Shown: positions 27,527 to 36,995, counted from the stretch's first letter. The stretch is DNA of 64,000 bases from Brevibacillus humidisoli (GCF_020923435.1 NZ_CP087263.1:2933970-2997969); one strand, 5' to 3'. Program-made: numbers and translations. The notes: a model not told the origin generated them from the letters alone.

Positions 27527-28507
27527 TTATTCCCTCACCGCATGATCAGAAATGGTACCGTATGATGGTCTCTCATCGGAGATGCGCGCCTCTGCTTTTT
27601 TTCGTCCCAAACGATTTGTTCCTATCACCCCTGCTATTATCAGCGCCGAACCGATGAGATGATACCCCATGATCTCTTCTCCGAGTAACATCGCCCCAGC
27701 CGCGATCGAGACGACTGTGGACAGATTGCTGAACACACTCATTTTGGAAGCCTCTATTTTGGACAAGGTGTAATTTGCCGTCAGCGCTGTGACCAGTGAA
27801 GCCATCAGCCCAAGGTAGAGGATCGACACGATAAAGGTGCCGCTTGCCAGCGGTGCAACAAAATGATCAAGCGTGTCTGCGGTCACATGATCGGTGAGCG
27901 ATATAACCAGAAACGTGACGAACCCGATGCCCAGCATCAAGTATGTGATTTCCATGGGACGGTAAGTTCTCAGGAGCGACCGGGCCAAAACGCTGTATCC
28001 GGCAATCGCCAGGCACGATAAGAACAACAGAAAGACTCCCGTCATGTTCGGCAAATCGATGCCGCTTCCCTTCATCAGAAAGATAAACACAACACCGAAT
28101 ATCGAGAGCAGAATCGACAGCATCTGCGGGACGGTTATCGATTCTCTCAAAAATATGAAAGCAAGCAAGGTGGTCAAGACCGGTGTGAAGGCGTACAAGA
28201 TCCCTCCCTCTGAAGAGGTGGCGTGCTGCAGCCCAATCGTTTGCAGCATGAAGAATCCGAGCGGGTACATCGTTGCCAGCAGAAACGCTTTATATAATGG
28301 TTTGCCACGGTAGTTTAATGAGACACGACCGAGCAGAACCGGGATCGACATGACCACGAACGAAACAGCAAAGCGGTACGTGAGCGTGTCAATCGGCTGG
28401 GCATGTTCGAGCGCCATTTTGGTAAACAAAAAAGAAAATCCGATAATCGCTGCGTTCAACACTGCAGATAGATAAGCAAGTGTCAGTCCTTTTGGGTTGA
28501 TGATCAT
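27527..28507 (-). CDS. EamA/DMT-family transporter
   Basis: About 326 residues, ten predicted helices in two EamA repeats (AAIIGFSFLFTKMALEHAQPIDTLTYRFAVSF and ALTANYTLSKIEASKMSVFSNLSTVVSIAAGAMLLGE). Members export amino acids or other metabolites. It is divergent from a MocR-type regulator gene at 28671, a pairing that suggests the regulator senses an amine or amino acid that this protein exports. ATG 28507 preferred (AGAGGTG upstream). Confidence 0.9.
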   Translation of the reverse strand: MIINPKGLTLAYLSAVLNAAIIGFSFLFTKMALEHAQPIDTLTYRFAVSFVVMSIPVLLGRVSLNYRGKPLYKAFLLATMYPLGFFMLQTIGLQHATSSEGGILYAFTPVLTTLLAFIFLRESITVPQMLSILLSIFGVVFIFLMKGSGIDLPNMTGVFLLFLSCLAIAGYSVLARSLLRTYRPMEITYLMLGIGFVTFLVISLTDHVTADTLDHFVAPLASGTFIVSILYLGLMASLVTALTANYTLSKIEASKMSVFSNLSTVVSIAAGAMLLGEEIMGYHLIGSALIIAGVIGTNRLGRKKAEARISDERPSYGTISDHAVRE

Positions 28508-28610
28508 GTCCACCTCTCTTCAATCGTCGGGATTGTCGTTCGCGAACATTTCCCCGTTACTTGAACTGTACGACTATATGCAGAGCGGAACAATCTCGTT
28601 TTATGAAAAG

Positions 28611-28643
28611 TGTATCGATACAGTTGGCCGCCTCTTATATAAT
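28611..28643. promoter_or_regulatory. Palindrome overlapping the mocR promoter
   Basis: Perfect 12-bp palindrome TGTATCGATACA (28611-28622) in the divergent EamA/MocR gap. It covers the -35 position of a promoter whose TATAAT lies at 28638-28643 on the + strand, so it is a good candidate operator. Confidence 0.6.
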
Positions 28644-28670
28644 GATCAGAGAACATGAGGAGGGAGCGGC

Positions 28671-30026
28671 GTGAAAAAATACTTATCCATCCTTTCCGAC
28701 CTGGAACAAAAAATCCAGGAAGGGCAATACCGTGCGGGTCAAAAGCTGCCTTCTGTACGCAACGCTGCCAAGTCTTACAGATGCAGCATCAGTACGATCA
28801 TCCGGGCATACGCGGAACTGGAGAAGCGCCACGCCATATATTCGATAGCACAAAGCGGTTATTACGTGGTCGAAAAACAAGGAGAGCCGCCAGTTAGGCA
28901 AACAGGCAGCATGATCGATTTTTCTTCGGCCTCGCCAGATGTAAACGTGTTTCCCTATTTGGACTTCCAGCATTGTTTGAACAAGGCGATCGACACCTAC
29001 AAATATCAGCTGTTTACCTATGGTGATGCGACAGGGCTGGAACAGCTGCGCCATACGCTTGTTACTCATTTGGCCGGCGATCAAGTGTTTACAAAAGCGG
29101 AGCGAGTCGTGATTACGTCGAGCGTACAGCAGTCGTTGGAAATACTGGCGAAAATGCCGTTTCCAAACGGCAAATCGGTCATCTTGGTCGAACAGCCCAG
29201 CTACGATATTTATTTGCGTTTTCTTGAGGCTGAGGGCATACCTGTGTGCGGAATCGCCCGTTCCACGACAGGGATTGATTTGCAGGAATTGGAGGAAAAG
29301 TTCAAACACGGCAGAATTAAATTTTTTTACACCATGTCGAGGTACCACAACCCGCTGGGCACCTCGTATAGCGAGGAAGAACGGAAAGCGATCGCACGTT
29401 TGGCAAGCAAGTACAACGTGTACATCGTGGAGGATGATTATATGGCCGATCTGGGCGAAGAACGGAGTTTTGATCCCATATATGCGTACAGCAGAACGTC
29501 GCACGTCGTATATCTGAAAAGCTTCTCTAAGATCATCTTCCCCGGCTTGCGTTTGGGCGCCGCCGTGTTGCCGGAACCATTGTTGGAAACCTTTTACGCA
29601 TACAAACGATACGTCGACACCTCTCTGTTATCCCAAGCCGCTCTCGACGTGTACATCAAAAATGGCATGTACGAGCGGCACAAGCGTAAAATAAGCAGAC
29701 AATACGCAAAACGAATGCGAGCTCTGCATGAGGCCGTACAGCGGCATAACGATGCCAGTTTGATCGAAATATCGGGTGTCAGCTCCGGTGTGTATATGCC
29801 GTTCATGCTGCCGCCGACAGTTAACCTGGAGCGCCTGACCAAGCGGCTTGCAGAGAGGCAGGTCACCGTTGTATCCGGAAAGCAGTTCTATTTATCGGAT
29901 TACCTGGAGCGGGAGAAGTTTTTGCGGATCAGTATTTCACGGGCGCAGCCGGAGCAAATCGAGCAGGGAGTAAAGGTGATCGTGGAGGAAGTGAAGCGGA
30001 GCAGGTCGTTTTCCAGTCCTGATTGA
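28671..30026 (+). CDS. MocR-family regulator (GntR helix-turn-helix plus aminotransferase-like domain)
   Basis: 451 residues. The N-terminal GntR winged helix (LEQKIQEGQYRAGQKLPSVRNAAKSYRCSISTIIRAYAELEKRHAIYS) joins through a linker to a fold-type I aminotransferase domain. It has the PLP-binding lysine context LKSFSKIIFPGLRLGAAV, the aspartate region IVEDDYMADL, and YHNPLGTSYSEEERKAIA. Such proteins are PLP-dependent transcription regulators rather than enzymes. GTG start with GGAGGGAGCG upstream. Divergent from the EamA exporter, its likely target. Confidence 0.93.
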   Translation: MKKYLSILSDLEQKIQEGQYRAGQKLPSVRNAAKSYRCSISTIIRAYAELEKRHAIYSIAQSGYYVVEKQGEPPVRQTGSMIDFSSASPDVNVFPYLDFQHCLNKAIDTYKYQLFTYGDATGLEQLRHTLVTHLAGDQVFTKAERVVITSSVQQSLEILAKMPFPNGKSVILVEQPSYDIYLRFLEAEGIPVCGIARSTTGIDLQELEEKFKHGRIKFFYTMSRYHNPLGTSYSEEERKAIARLASKYNVYIVEDDYMADLGEERSFDPIYAYSRTSHVVYLKSFSKIIFPGLRLGAAVLPEPLLETFYAYKRYVDTSLLSQAALDVYIKNGMYERHKRKISRQYAKRMRALHEAVQRHNDASLIEISGVSSGVYMPFMLPPTVNLERLTKRLAERQVTVVSGKQFYLSDYLEREKFLRISISRAQPEQIEQGVKVIVEEVKRSRSFSSPD

Positions 30027-30077
30027 AAAAGCCTCTTCCAACCGGAAGAGGCCCCTCCTTTTCGCTTATTCACTGCT

Positions 30078-30896
30078 TTATTTTTCACAAGCCAAGCCGT
30101 CCCCATCCCGATCCAGGCGATGCGGATCGCTCTTTGGCCCGACTGCCGCCTCATAGAAGGCCTGCGCTTCCTCATGGGACGAGAAGTCACTGCAATCACG
30201 ATCCGGTCCGGATGGATCATAGCGCAAACGTGCTCTGTCCGCATCCCCCTGCTGCTCTGCATCAGGTTTCGCGTCTCCTGATGTGGCGTTCTGCCCGTTC
30301 TGGAGCCCTGTTCTCGCTCCTGCGATTTCCGCATGATAGCCATCTTCCTGTGCGTAATTTTCGATCGACCAGATCCCGACGGCAGCTTCCTGCGCCTGCT
30401 TTTGCAGCTCCCGGTATTTGTCTACGTATTTTACATTTGGCACGTATACATAAGCGACTCGGGCCAAGCCTTGCTGCAGCAGCATCTCTTGCACGGGCTC
30501 ACCATCCACATACACATAGTAAAGCAGCCTTCCATACTTGTCTGGTCCATTCGTCACATCCTGCTCAAGCTCTACGGTTTTGTCGGTCAGGATTTCCGTT
30601 ACGAATTCTTTTGCTTCTTTGCCAAACGGCTGTTGGCCGAGCCTGGGGTGATTGGTCTCTGGTGTATCGATCAATAGCAAGCGAACCGTCTCTTCTTTGC
30701 CATTGATCTCTACCTTGATCGTGTCGCCATCTACTACCTTGGTCACTATTGCAGCCAACCCGGCAGGACGAGTCTCTGTGCCACCAGTCGCCTCAGATCC
30801 TGCTTCCGATCGATACTCTGCTGCTGAACTACAGCCGATGAGAGTAATACAGACTGCGATGCCAATTACCCATCTCACCAAGTTTATGCGATTCAT
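30078..30896 (-). CDS. Lipoprotein thermonuclease with C-terminal Excalibur domain
   Basis: 272 residues. Signal peptide with lipobox ITLIGCSS. The staphylococcal-nuclease-like domain contains VVDGDTIKVEINGKEETVRLLLIDTPET, PFGKEAKEFVTEIL and DKYGRLLYYVYVDGEPVQEMLLQQGLARV, with the conserved Arg/Asp/Glu set of the active site. The C-terminus is an Excalibur calcium-binding motif (DCSDFSSHEEAQAFYE ... DRDGDGLACE). It probably degrades extracellular DNA or RNA on the cell surface. ATG 30896 chosen by the signal peptide and the GAGGTGGG site. Confidence 0.92.
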   Translation of the reverse strand: MNRINLVRWVIGIAVCITLIGCSSAAEYRSEAGSEATGGTETRPAGLAAIVTKVVDGDTIKVEINGKEETVRLLLIDTPETNHPRLGQQPFGKEAKEFVTEILTDKTVELEQDVTNGPDKYGRLLYYVYVDGEPVQEMLLQQGLARVAYVYVPNVKYVDKYRELQKQAQEAAVGIWSIENYAQEDGYHAEIAGARTGLQNGQNATSGDAKPDAEQQGDADRARLRYDPSGPDRDCSDFSSHEEAQAFYEAAVGPKSDPHRLDRDGDGLACEK

Positions 30897-31035
30897 GCTG
30901 AGTCCCACCTCTTCTCTTTCCCCACTTCTGTCATGTATCATGTGGTCCGCTAAAAACGTGCTCTTCTGCTCGCAGATGTTCCTCTTTTACTCCTCTTCCG
31001 TCAAGGCCAAGTGCAGGCTCTCCTGTGAGCGGATA

Positions 31036-31554
31036 CTAGTCTCTGAGACCTTGCTCGTCTACCAGTACATTTCGAATATGTAGGTCGCCATGTACGACGG
31101 CCAATCTCGCATCAGCTTCGACGGGCTGCAGCGAAGCGAGGAACTGTGATAGACGTCTGTCTCGTGGCCACAGTCCATGTGCCATCATCTTTTCTATATT
31201 TGCCTCCAGTTTCGGCTTCTGCTTCGCCACATCCAGTCGCTGCAGCTGATCGCGAGCAACAACTGCTCTCTCAGCTTCCTCCACGGGAAAGTGGTGCAAT
31301 CTCTGCAGGAAAGCGGCGAGCGGCTCGACTGCCTACCGACGTTAAGCGGTCGTCAACCTGCCAGGCATCTCTCCCGATACCAAGGTGTATCCGGTAAACG
31401 GCCACGGGTAGTGCGGAGTTGGCCGACCTTTTCCGAACTCCGACAGTTCAACCGGTGCCAATCGCGGGAACTGATCTTCGATGAGCTGGAAGGCAAGTTT
31501 TTCAGATACCACTCGCTCCGGCGACCAAGGCTGTGTCACGGCTAACCCCTCCAT
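31036..31554 (-). pseudogene. Aminoglycoside phosphotransferase-like gene, multiply deleted
   Basis: Two minus-strand frames carry pieces of an APH-family kinase. 31554-31342 has the N-terminus (SEKLAFQLIEDQFPRLAPVELSEFGKG) running straight into PHYPWPFTGYTLVSGEMPGR, so the ATP-binding segment between them is gone. 31299-31036 has a helical part and the catalytic loop VVHGDLHIRNVLVDEQG, then stops before the DxD region. At least two deletions and one frame change are needed to explain this. Not functional. The original substrate is unknown; many family members do not act on antibiotics. Confidence 0.82.
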
Positions 31555-31592
31555 CGTATTCTGCCTATCGGTACCCCATGGTGCAACATGAG

Positions 31593-31618
31593 AAAAAACT
31601 GCCCTTATCAGGCAGTTT
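31593..31618. terminator. Terminator-like hairpin
   Basis: 8-bp stem AAACTGCC / GGCAGTTT with an A6 tract on the + side (T6 on the minus strand), between the phosphotransferase remnant and the germination-gene remnant. Confidence 0.55.
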
Positions 31619-31994
31619 AGTCAGGCGAATATAACATGCAACTATCTTTTTGCTTATGTCGTCGCCTTCACTCTTTTGAATGAAGCCGTTCCTTTTTTAG
31701 CGTGGAAAAACTCAGGGTGAGTCATATATAGCCAAAAAGCAACACTTTTGAAAACCAAAACAACGAAAGCCCTTCCTCTCTTTCATCCTTGCGGCTCCGA
31801 TGACCGCGCCAAGTGAATCGGAAAACAAAAGAGGATCGAATTCATTCAAAGAGACAGTTAATTATAGCACACCTTTATGGTGCTGTCTAATTTTTTCCGT
31901 TACCGATCACCCATCTCCTCACGAACGCCAGTATTAAAGCCAACTCATTCCCTCTCATGGAATGAAAGCCGCACGGTACATTTTTCGATTAGCA
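31619..31994. other. Intergenic stretch with no recognisable content
   Basis: AT-rich, no open frame with a ribosome site, no repeats noticed. Probably eroded DNA flanking two gene remnants. Confidence 0.3.
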
Positions 31995-32311
31995 ATGGAC
32001 CCGTATGGTAACGCGTTGGAGACATTCCAGAATTGTTCCGATCTGCAGCAGAGGAGCTTGCCCGGATTCAAACCGATCTGGTCTATTTTGCTCATCTTGT
32101 AGGGAAGGACGAGTTTGAGCGGGATGTCCTCACACCTCTCTCCAATGTAAAAGCGAACGAAGTGGAGCAGTTGCTTGCACGCAGTCACTATACAGAGGTG
32201 TTTGACAGCAGAGAGTTGGTCCAAGGAATATTGGACGGCAAGGCGGCTATCTTCCACAACAATCGGGTCTGGCTTGTTGACGTGTACGGCCCTCGGTCCC
32301 GCAACATTTAA
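31995..32311 (+). pseudogene. GerA-type spore germinant-receptor A subunit, N-terminal remnant
   Basis: One frame from 31995 reads NALETFQNCSDLQ, matching the start of the GerA soluble domain. After a frame change around 32045-32070 the other frame reads TDLVYFAHLVGKDEFERDVLTPL and LVQGILDGKAAIFHNNRVWLVDVYGPRSRNI, matching the DGLVDK...PL and LLSGD/RSI parts of that domain. The gene stops at 32311, where a further ~350 residues with membrane helices would be expected. A truncated, frameshifted relic. Confidence 0.6.
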
Positions 32312-32530
32312 CCCACAGAGACAGAAACAGTGATAAATCGGCAACAGGAGTATTTCCCATTCAGCAATCGGGGAAATACATCATTAGAACTTCCCATCTC
32401 ATCGCTAAGCGGTAAGGTCAGCCGCTCTTTCCAATGTTCGTAACAATTTTGACAAGATTTCCCCCTATTTTTTCACCTTAATCCTCCAAAATTTTGTTAC
32501 GCTATAGTGTGGTCAAGGAGGCATACCTGT

Positions 32531-32734
32531 ATGAAGGTCATCCTGCGTGTTGATGCCAGCATTGGAGTGGAGCTAGAAAGAGAGATAATTTTTCATGGCA
32601 TCACCAAGTTTGTTGTCCTGCCGAGTGAAAATGATCAAATTGACTTTGTATTCTATGCACTAACACAACAACAGCGAAATGTAATCCATCAATTGTTAAA
32701 AAGTCACAGTTACCTTATGACGTTTGCCAAATAA
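32531..32734 (+). CDS. Small conserved-looking protein of unknown function
   Basis: 67 residues from ATG 32531, with AAGGAGG 8 bases upstream and a possible terminator after it. Sequence begins MKVILRVDASIGVELEREIIF and is mixed alpha/beta without membrane segments or metal motifs. I do not recognise it. The clean ribosome site and terminator are the reason to call it real. Confidence 0.6.
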   Translation: MKVILRVDASIGVELEREIIFHGITKFVVLPSENDQIDFVFYALTQQQRNVIHQLLKSHSYLMTFAK

Positions 32735-32754
32735 GATCATGCCGCATCATTTTC

Positions 32755-32785
32755 ACCCCCCTTTTTGATAGGGGGCTTTCTTGTA
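32755..32785 (+). terminator. Possible terminator after the 67-residue gene
   Basis: C6/G5 stem with a T-rich loop and a short T-run after it; weak. Confidence 0.4.
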
Positions 32786-32887
32786 GCTTCTGTCCCTTGT
32801 ACCTTGATCCGCAGCAAGCTGTGCTGAAACGGATCTGCTGACCATAGCGTAAAAGAAATAACAAACATGATTTGGAGGTTGCAATCA

Positions 32888-33511
32888 TTGTGGAAGAAAG
32901 CGTTCTCTCTCGTTTCTCTCGCTCTGCTGATCATCTCTGCCGCCGGCTGTCAGTCTGAATATGGAACGAATCCTGCTGTTGCCTACGTCTCCGCAAGTCC
33001 GGACAGTACGTATGAGAAAACATTTAAAGAATTGCACCTAGGAACACTCTTCGACTATACATTGGAACTGCCGTACGCCGACAGCAGTTGGGTCAGAATC
33101 TGGGTGGAAGGATACAGGGAGGGGAAACTGGTGGAGCAGTCTCCCTTGGCTGAACTCTCCTACGGCAACAGCCCCAACCAATCTGAAACAGGCCAGATGG
33201 GCTGGGGAATCATCAAGGCTGCCGAGGATAAGGAGATGTTCTTGCTCTACGCACATGGAATCACTATGGCCCCCGTTCAACCAGCAGATATTCTCAGTGG
33301 TGAAGGCGTCAGCAACTGGGATTACGCCATCGGTGACGAAAAAATCAGCTTGCAATCAGGGGAGACAAAGCTGCTCGCTGTCTACCGTGAAGCGGAGAAT
33401 CAGCTCCATACCTACGATCTCACGAAAGAAGAGGAGATCAAGCAGATGATCCAGGAAGACAAGACGGTTCTTTTACTCAAGATAAAGGTTGAGAAAAGAG
33501 GGGACAACTGA
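32888..33511 (+). CDS. Lipoprotein of unknown function
   Basis: 207 residues. Signal peptide with lipobox ISAAGCQS, then a single globular domain (LFDYTLELPYADSSWVRIWVEGYREGKLVEQSPLAELSYG) without a named family that I can place. The start is taken as TTG 32888 because GGAGG lies 9 bases upstream; the ATG at 32867 overlaps that ribosome site. Located on the outer face of the membrane. Confidence 0.72.
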   Translation: MWKKAFSLVSLALLIISAAGCQSEYGTNPAVAYVSASPDSTYEKTFKELHLGTLFDYTLELPYADSSWVRIWVEGYREGKLVEQSPLAELSYGNSPNQSETGQMGWGIIKAAEDKEMFLLYAHGITMAPVQPADILSGEGVSNWDYAIGDEKISLQSGETKLLAVYREAENQLHTYDLTKEEEIKQMIQEDKTVLLLKIKVEKRGDN

Positions 33512-33561
33512 TCGTTATTCTCTGTCATGCTGGTTCATTTGGTTGCCCCTTTCCTGCAAGC

Positions 33562-34761
33562 TTACGCCGCCGCAGCCACCTGCCGCTTCACCCTGTTCAG
33601 GTAGAGCAAGAATGCGAGCAGCAAAAGTCCCTGCACCATGATCGCGGCGGAAACCGACAACCCCAGGTAGACCACCACATAGTAGAAACCGGAACCGACC
33701 ATCATCAGGAAGTTTTCGACAAAGTTTTGGACCGCGATCGTCTTGCCGGAACCGATCATCCGCTTTCCTTCCTCTTGCAACACCGTATTCATCGGTACGA
33801 TAAACACTCCGCCGAGAAAGCCGACGGCCAGCAGGAAAAGTACAGCGATGCTGGTCAGATGGAAGTGCGGAAACAGCAGAATCAAGACCATCATCCCAAA
33901 CCCGTAGATGACAGAACGGTAAAAGCGGCTCAGCGGAATCATCCGGGTCGACAGAAACGCACCAGCAATAATGCCAAGAGAGGTGGTGGCCAGGATGAGG
34001 GAGACGGAGAAGTCCTTGGGATCAAAGCCTAGCGAGATGGGAATCCAGGCCAGGACCGCTATCCGCAGCACCGCCGAACTCATCCAGAAAGCCCCCGTTC
34101 CAATCAGACAGAACTTCGTCGCTGGTTCTCGGAACAACTGCTGGAGATGATCGACGAAATTCCATGCCTCTCTTCCATAACGGATCGACGAGTCCCCGCC
34201 GATCCGCGGAATGAAAAAGGTCATCAACACAGACAAGAGATACAGCGCCAAACAGATCAGGGAAGAAGTGATCGCCGGCGTCATCGCCGCTATTGCACCG
34301 CCACCGCCGATACCAGTCAGGATGGCGATGATCGTGTACGCTTCGATGCGGGCGTTGGCATGAAACAATTCGTCTTCGTTCCCGGTCAATTCAGGCAGAA
34401 TCCCGTACTTGGCAGGCGAGTAGACGACCGCCCCCACACCTACGGTGAAATAGCACAACATCAGCAGCAGAATGTTGCTCTGATCGATCAAGATCAGCAA
34501 CAGCACCCCCAGCACTTTGATCAGGTTGCCGATCACCAGAACCAGTGTCTTCGGGTATTTATCGGCAAACGGTCCGACTACCGGTGCCAGGACGAGATAA
34601 GGCAGGAAAAAAGCGATGGAGACGAGTGCCAGTGCCGCTGGAGAAAAACCGTTATCGGTCAGCAGGTTGGCGATGACAAACAAGATCATGTTGTCGGCAA
34701 AAGCAGACAGAAACTGGGTGATATAAAGGGCGGGCAATGGCTTAAGCCGTAGTTGGCGCAT
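33562..34761 (-). CDS. lplT: Lysophospholipid transporter LplT (MFS)
   Basis: 399-residue major-facilitator flippase that brings 2-acyl-lysophospholipids to the inner leaflet for re-acylation. Recognisable by LPALYITQFLSAFADNMILFVIANLL at the N-terminus, PFADKYPKTLVLVIGNLIKV, VYSPAKYGILPELTG and FLGGVFIVPMNTVLQEEG. Overlaps the 3' end of aas by 20 bases, the same partner as in Gram-negative bacteria, so the two form an operon and a pathway. Confidence 0.92.
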   Translation of the reverse strand: MRQLRLKPLPALYITQFLSAFADNMILFVIANLLTDNGFSPAALALVSIAFFLPYLVLAPVVGPFADKYPKTLVLVIGNLIKVLGVLLLILIDQSNILLLMLCYFTVGVGAVVYSPAKYGILPELTGNEDELFHANARIEAYTIIAILTGIGGGGAIAAMTPAITSSLICLALYLLSVLMTFFIPRIGGDSSIRYGREAWNFVDHLQQLFREPATKFCLIGTGAFWMSSAVLRIAVLAWIPISLGFDPKDFSVSLILATTSLGIIAGAFLSTRMIPLSRFYRSVIYGFGMMVLILLFPHFHLTSIAVLFLLAVGFLGGVFIVPMNTVLQEEGKRMIGSGKTIAVQNFVENFLMMVGSGFYYVVVYLGLSVSAAIMVQGLLLLAFLLYLNRVKRQVAAAA

Positions 34762-36871
34762 GTGCTTGGTCTCCTCTCTCCGCCATCTGTTTTAGGCTGA
34801 CATAATCGGTTTTTCCACTTCCCAAGAGGGGCAGTTGGGGAACGACCCGGATCGACTGCGGCTGCAGCAAGGGAGAGTATCCGTTTTCTGTGATATAGCG
34901 CCGCAGAGCAACCAGTTGGGCGGCAGGATCAGTGGTGTAGAGAATGATTCGCTCTCCCTTGCGTCGATCACTAATCGCAACAGCCGCGAATTCAGAATGA
35001 CCATAACACTGAACCGCCAGTTCCTCTACCAGATTGAGCGAGATCATCTCTCCGCCGATTTTGGCAAACCGTTTCAGCCGCGACTGGATCGTCACGTATC
35101 CATCGTGATCCGTCTCAACCAGATCACCTGTTTGGTACCATTCTTCAACGGGGATGAACCCTTTGCCGTGCATCAGATAACCTTTCATCACATTGGGACC
35201 GCGTACGACCAGGTGGCCGCCCGCCGCAATCCCCTCAACCGGCTCCAACCGATGCTCAATGCCAGGAAGAAGACGTCCCACTGTTCCCTGTCGATTGCAA
35301 AGCGGCGTATTCAGCGAGAGAATCGGTGAAGTCTCCGTCGCTCCATACCCTTCAAAAATGCGGACGCCAAACTTCTCCTGCCACAGTTGGCGAACATCCT
35401 CCTTCAGCTTTTCAGCCCCTGCAAACACATACCGCAACGAGTAAAAGTTGTAGGAATGCGCATGTTTGCCATAACCAGCCAGGAAAGTGGAGGTTCCAAA
35501 CATGATGGTCACATTTTGGTCGTAGCAGAGCTCTGCAATCACTTTATAGTGAAGCGGACTCGGATACAGGTAGACAGGAACACCGGTCAAGATCGGCAAA
35601 AACGTACCGGCCGTCAGTCCAAAGCTGTGAAACATCGGCAGCGCGTTGAAGATTTTGTCGCGGGACGTAAAGTCAATCACGCTGCGAACTTGCTGGATAT
35701 TGGCATAGAGATTCTGGTGGGTCAACACCACACCTTTCGGCTTGCTCTCGCTGCCGGAAGTGAATAGTATCAGTTCGTTGTTCTTGGCCTTGGACTGTTT
35801 TCCGATCAGATAGAGACCAAGCCCCGTCAGTTTATCCCCCAGCGTGACGCTCTCACGGATATCTTCCAGATAGATGATCGAGACTTTCTCCTGCAGTCCG
35901 GCGATCAAGGACTCCAGCTTCCCTTTCTCGACGAATACCCGGGAGGTGAGAATGGTGTAGATTCCAGCCGTCTCACAGCAGTCCAGCAGTGTTCGTACAC
36001 CGAGCGAGAAGTTCAGGATAGCCGGCGTCTTGCCGATTCGGAACAGAGAAAACAACAGCGTTGCATGACCGATTGAGGTAGGCAGCAGTACGCCTACGTT
36101 CTGGTTGGCGGGCAGCAGTGGATTCAGTTTTCTACCCAGTACATAGCTGGCGATCAGCAGCTTACGGTAAGTCACGGCAGTAGTGAGATCCTTGCAGATC
36201 TCCAGATTGGCCCCGTGCATCCTGGCCGCCTGCAGCGCCTCGTTAAACAGATTGACTCCCGTCTTCATCCGGGCCTGGAACAGCTCCTGCTGCATGATCC
36301 GCAGGATGAAGTCGCTGGCCTCTGCCTTCTGCTCCCTCATCGAGCGGTTGGGGTCCCTCTGCAGCGTAAACGGTGAACCGACGGCTACGGTCACCTGGGG
36401 GAACCAGGACTGCCTCACTTTATCTTTCAGATAGGAAAAAACGGATCGTTCCAGACCGAGAATCGTTACCGGATAGACAGTGACGCCAGTCCGCATCGCA
36501 ATATAGCCGACACCACTGTAAATCTTCATCAGTCCGCCTGTCGTCGTGATCCGTCCCTCCGGGAAAATCACCAGCGATTCTCCCTCCTTGACCACACGCA
36601 GCATCCTTCTCATCGAATACGGGTTGAGTGGATCCACCGTGATGTGTTTGCGATAGCGGAGCAGAAAGGCGAACCGCTTGGCGATGTCCGTATTGGCGAC
36701 GAATGTCGCTGACTTGGGCAGGTAGGCTGACAGCAAAACAGCGTCCAGCAGCGACACATGGTTGGGGATGATCAACGCAGGTTGGGAGAAATCGATTTTC
36801 TCCAATCCCTGCAGACGTACGCAAAACATCAACTTGCACAACAGTCTTACGAAGGCATGTAAGATAAACAT
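34742..36871 (-). CDS. aas: Bifunctional acyltransferase / acyl-ACP synthetase Aas
   Basis: About 709 residues. The N-terminal PlsC-type acyltransferase has NHVSLLDAVLL (HX4D) and FPEGRITTTGG. A C-terminal AMP-forming acyl-activating domain has LFTSGSESKPKGVVLTHQN (ATP loop), YGATETSP and YQTGDLVETDHDGYVTIQSRLKRFAKIGGEMIS. Together they activate free fatty acids and re-acylate lysophospholipids at the membrane, working with LplT encoded just downstream. ATG 36871 is preferred (AAAGGTG upstream) over the GTG four codons earlier. Confidence 0.93.
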   Translation of the reverse strand: MFILHAFVRLLCKLMFCVRLQGLEKIDFSQPALIIPNHVSLLDAVLLSAYLPKSATFVANTDIAKRFAFLLRYRKHITVDPLNPYSMRRMLRVVKEGESLVIFPEGRITTTGGLMKIYSGVGYIAMRTGVTVYPVTILGLERSVFSYLKDKVRQSWFPQVTVAVGSPFTLQRDPNRSMREQKAEASDFILRIMQQELFQARMKTGVNLFNEALQAARMHGANLEICKDLTTAVTYRKLLIASYVLGRKLNPLLPANQNVGVLLPTSIGHATLLFSLFRIGKTPAILNFSLGVRTLLDCCETAGIYTILTSRVFVEKGKLESLIAGLQEKVSIIYLEDIRESVTLGDKLTGLGLYLIGKQSKAKNNELILFTSGSESKPKGVVLTHQNLYANIQQVRSVIDFTSRDKIFNALPMFHSFGLTAGTFLPILTGVPVYLYPSPLHYKVIAELCYDQNVTIMFGTSTFLAGYGKHAHSYNFYSLRYVFAGAEKLKEDVRQLWQEKFGVRIFEGYGATETSPILSLNTPLCNRQGTVGRLLPGIEHRLEPVEGIAAGGHLVVRGPNVMKGYLMHGKGFIPVEEWYQTGDLVETDHDGYVTIQSRLKRFAKIGGEMISLNLVEELAVQCYGHSEFAAVAISDRRKGERIILYTTDPAAQLVALRRYITENGYSPLLQPQSIRVVPQLPLLGSGKTDYVSLKQMAERGDQAHAPTTA

Positions 36872-36946
36872 ATAAGACCACACCTTTTCCTTCAGAATGA
36901 TGAGCTTTGTTAGTTACCATTCTAAGGCGTGGCCGTTTTTTAAAAA

Positions 36947-36966
36947 GTACCAACTTTTTTTGGTAC
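36947..36966. promoter_or_regulatory. GTACCAA...TTGGTAC inverted repeat upstream of aas
   Basis: 7-bp inverted repeat with a 6-base centre, about 75 bases before aas. GTAC cores recall FapR operators of lipid genes, but on the minus strand it is also followed by T5 and could be the terminator of the upstream SDR gene. Both readings stay open. Confidence 0.45.
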
Positions 36967-36995
36967 CTGGTCATAACATGATGTAACAATGGCAA

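Noticed and set aside
34147-34752. 201-residue + strand ORF opposite lplT
   Set aside because: Antisense shadow of a well-supported membrane protein gene, with low-complexity Gln/Arg/Asp composition.
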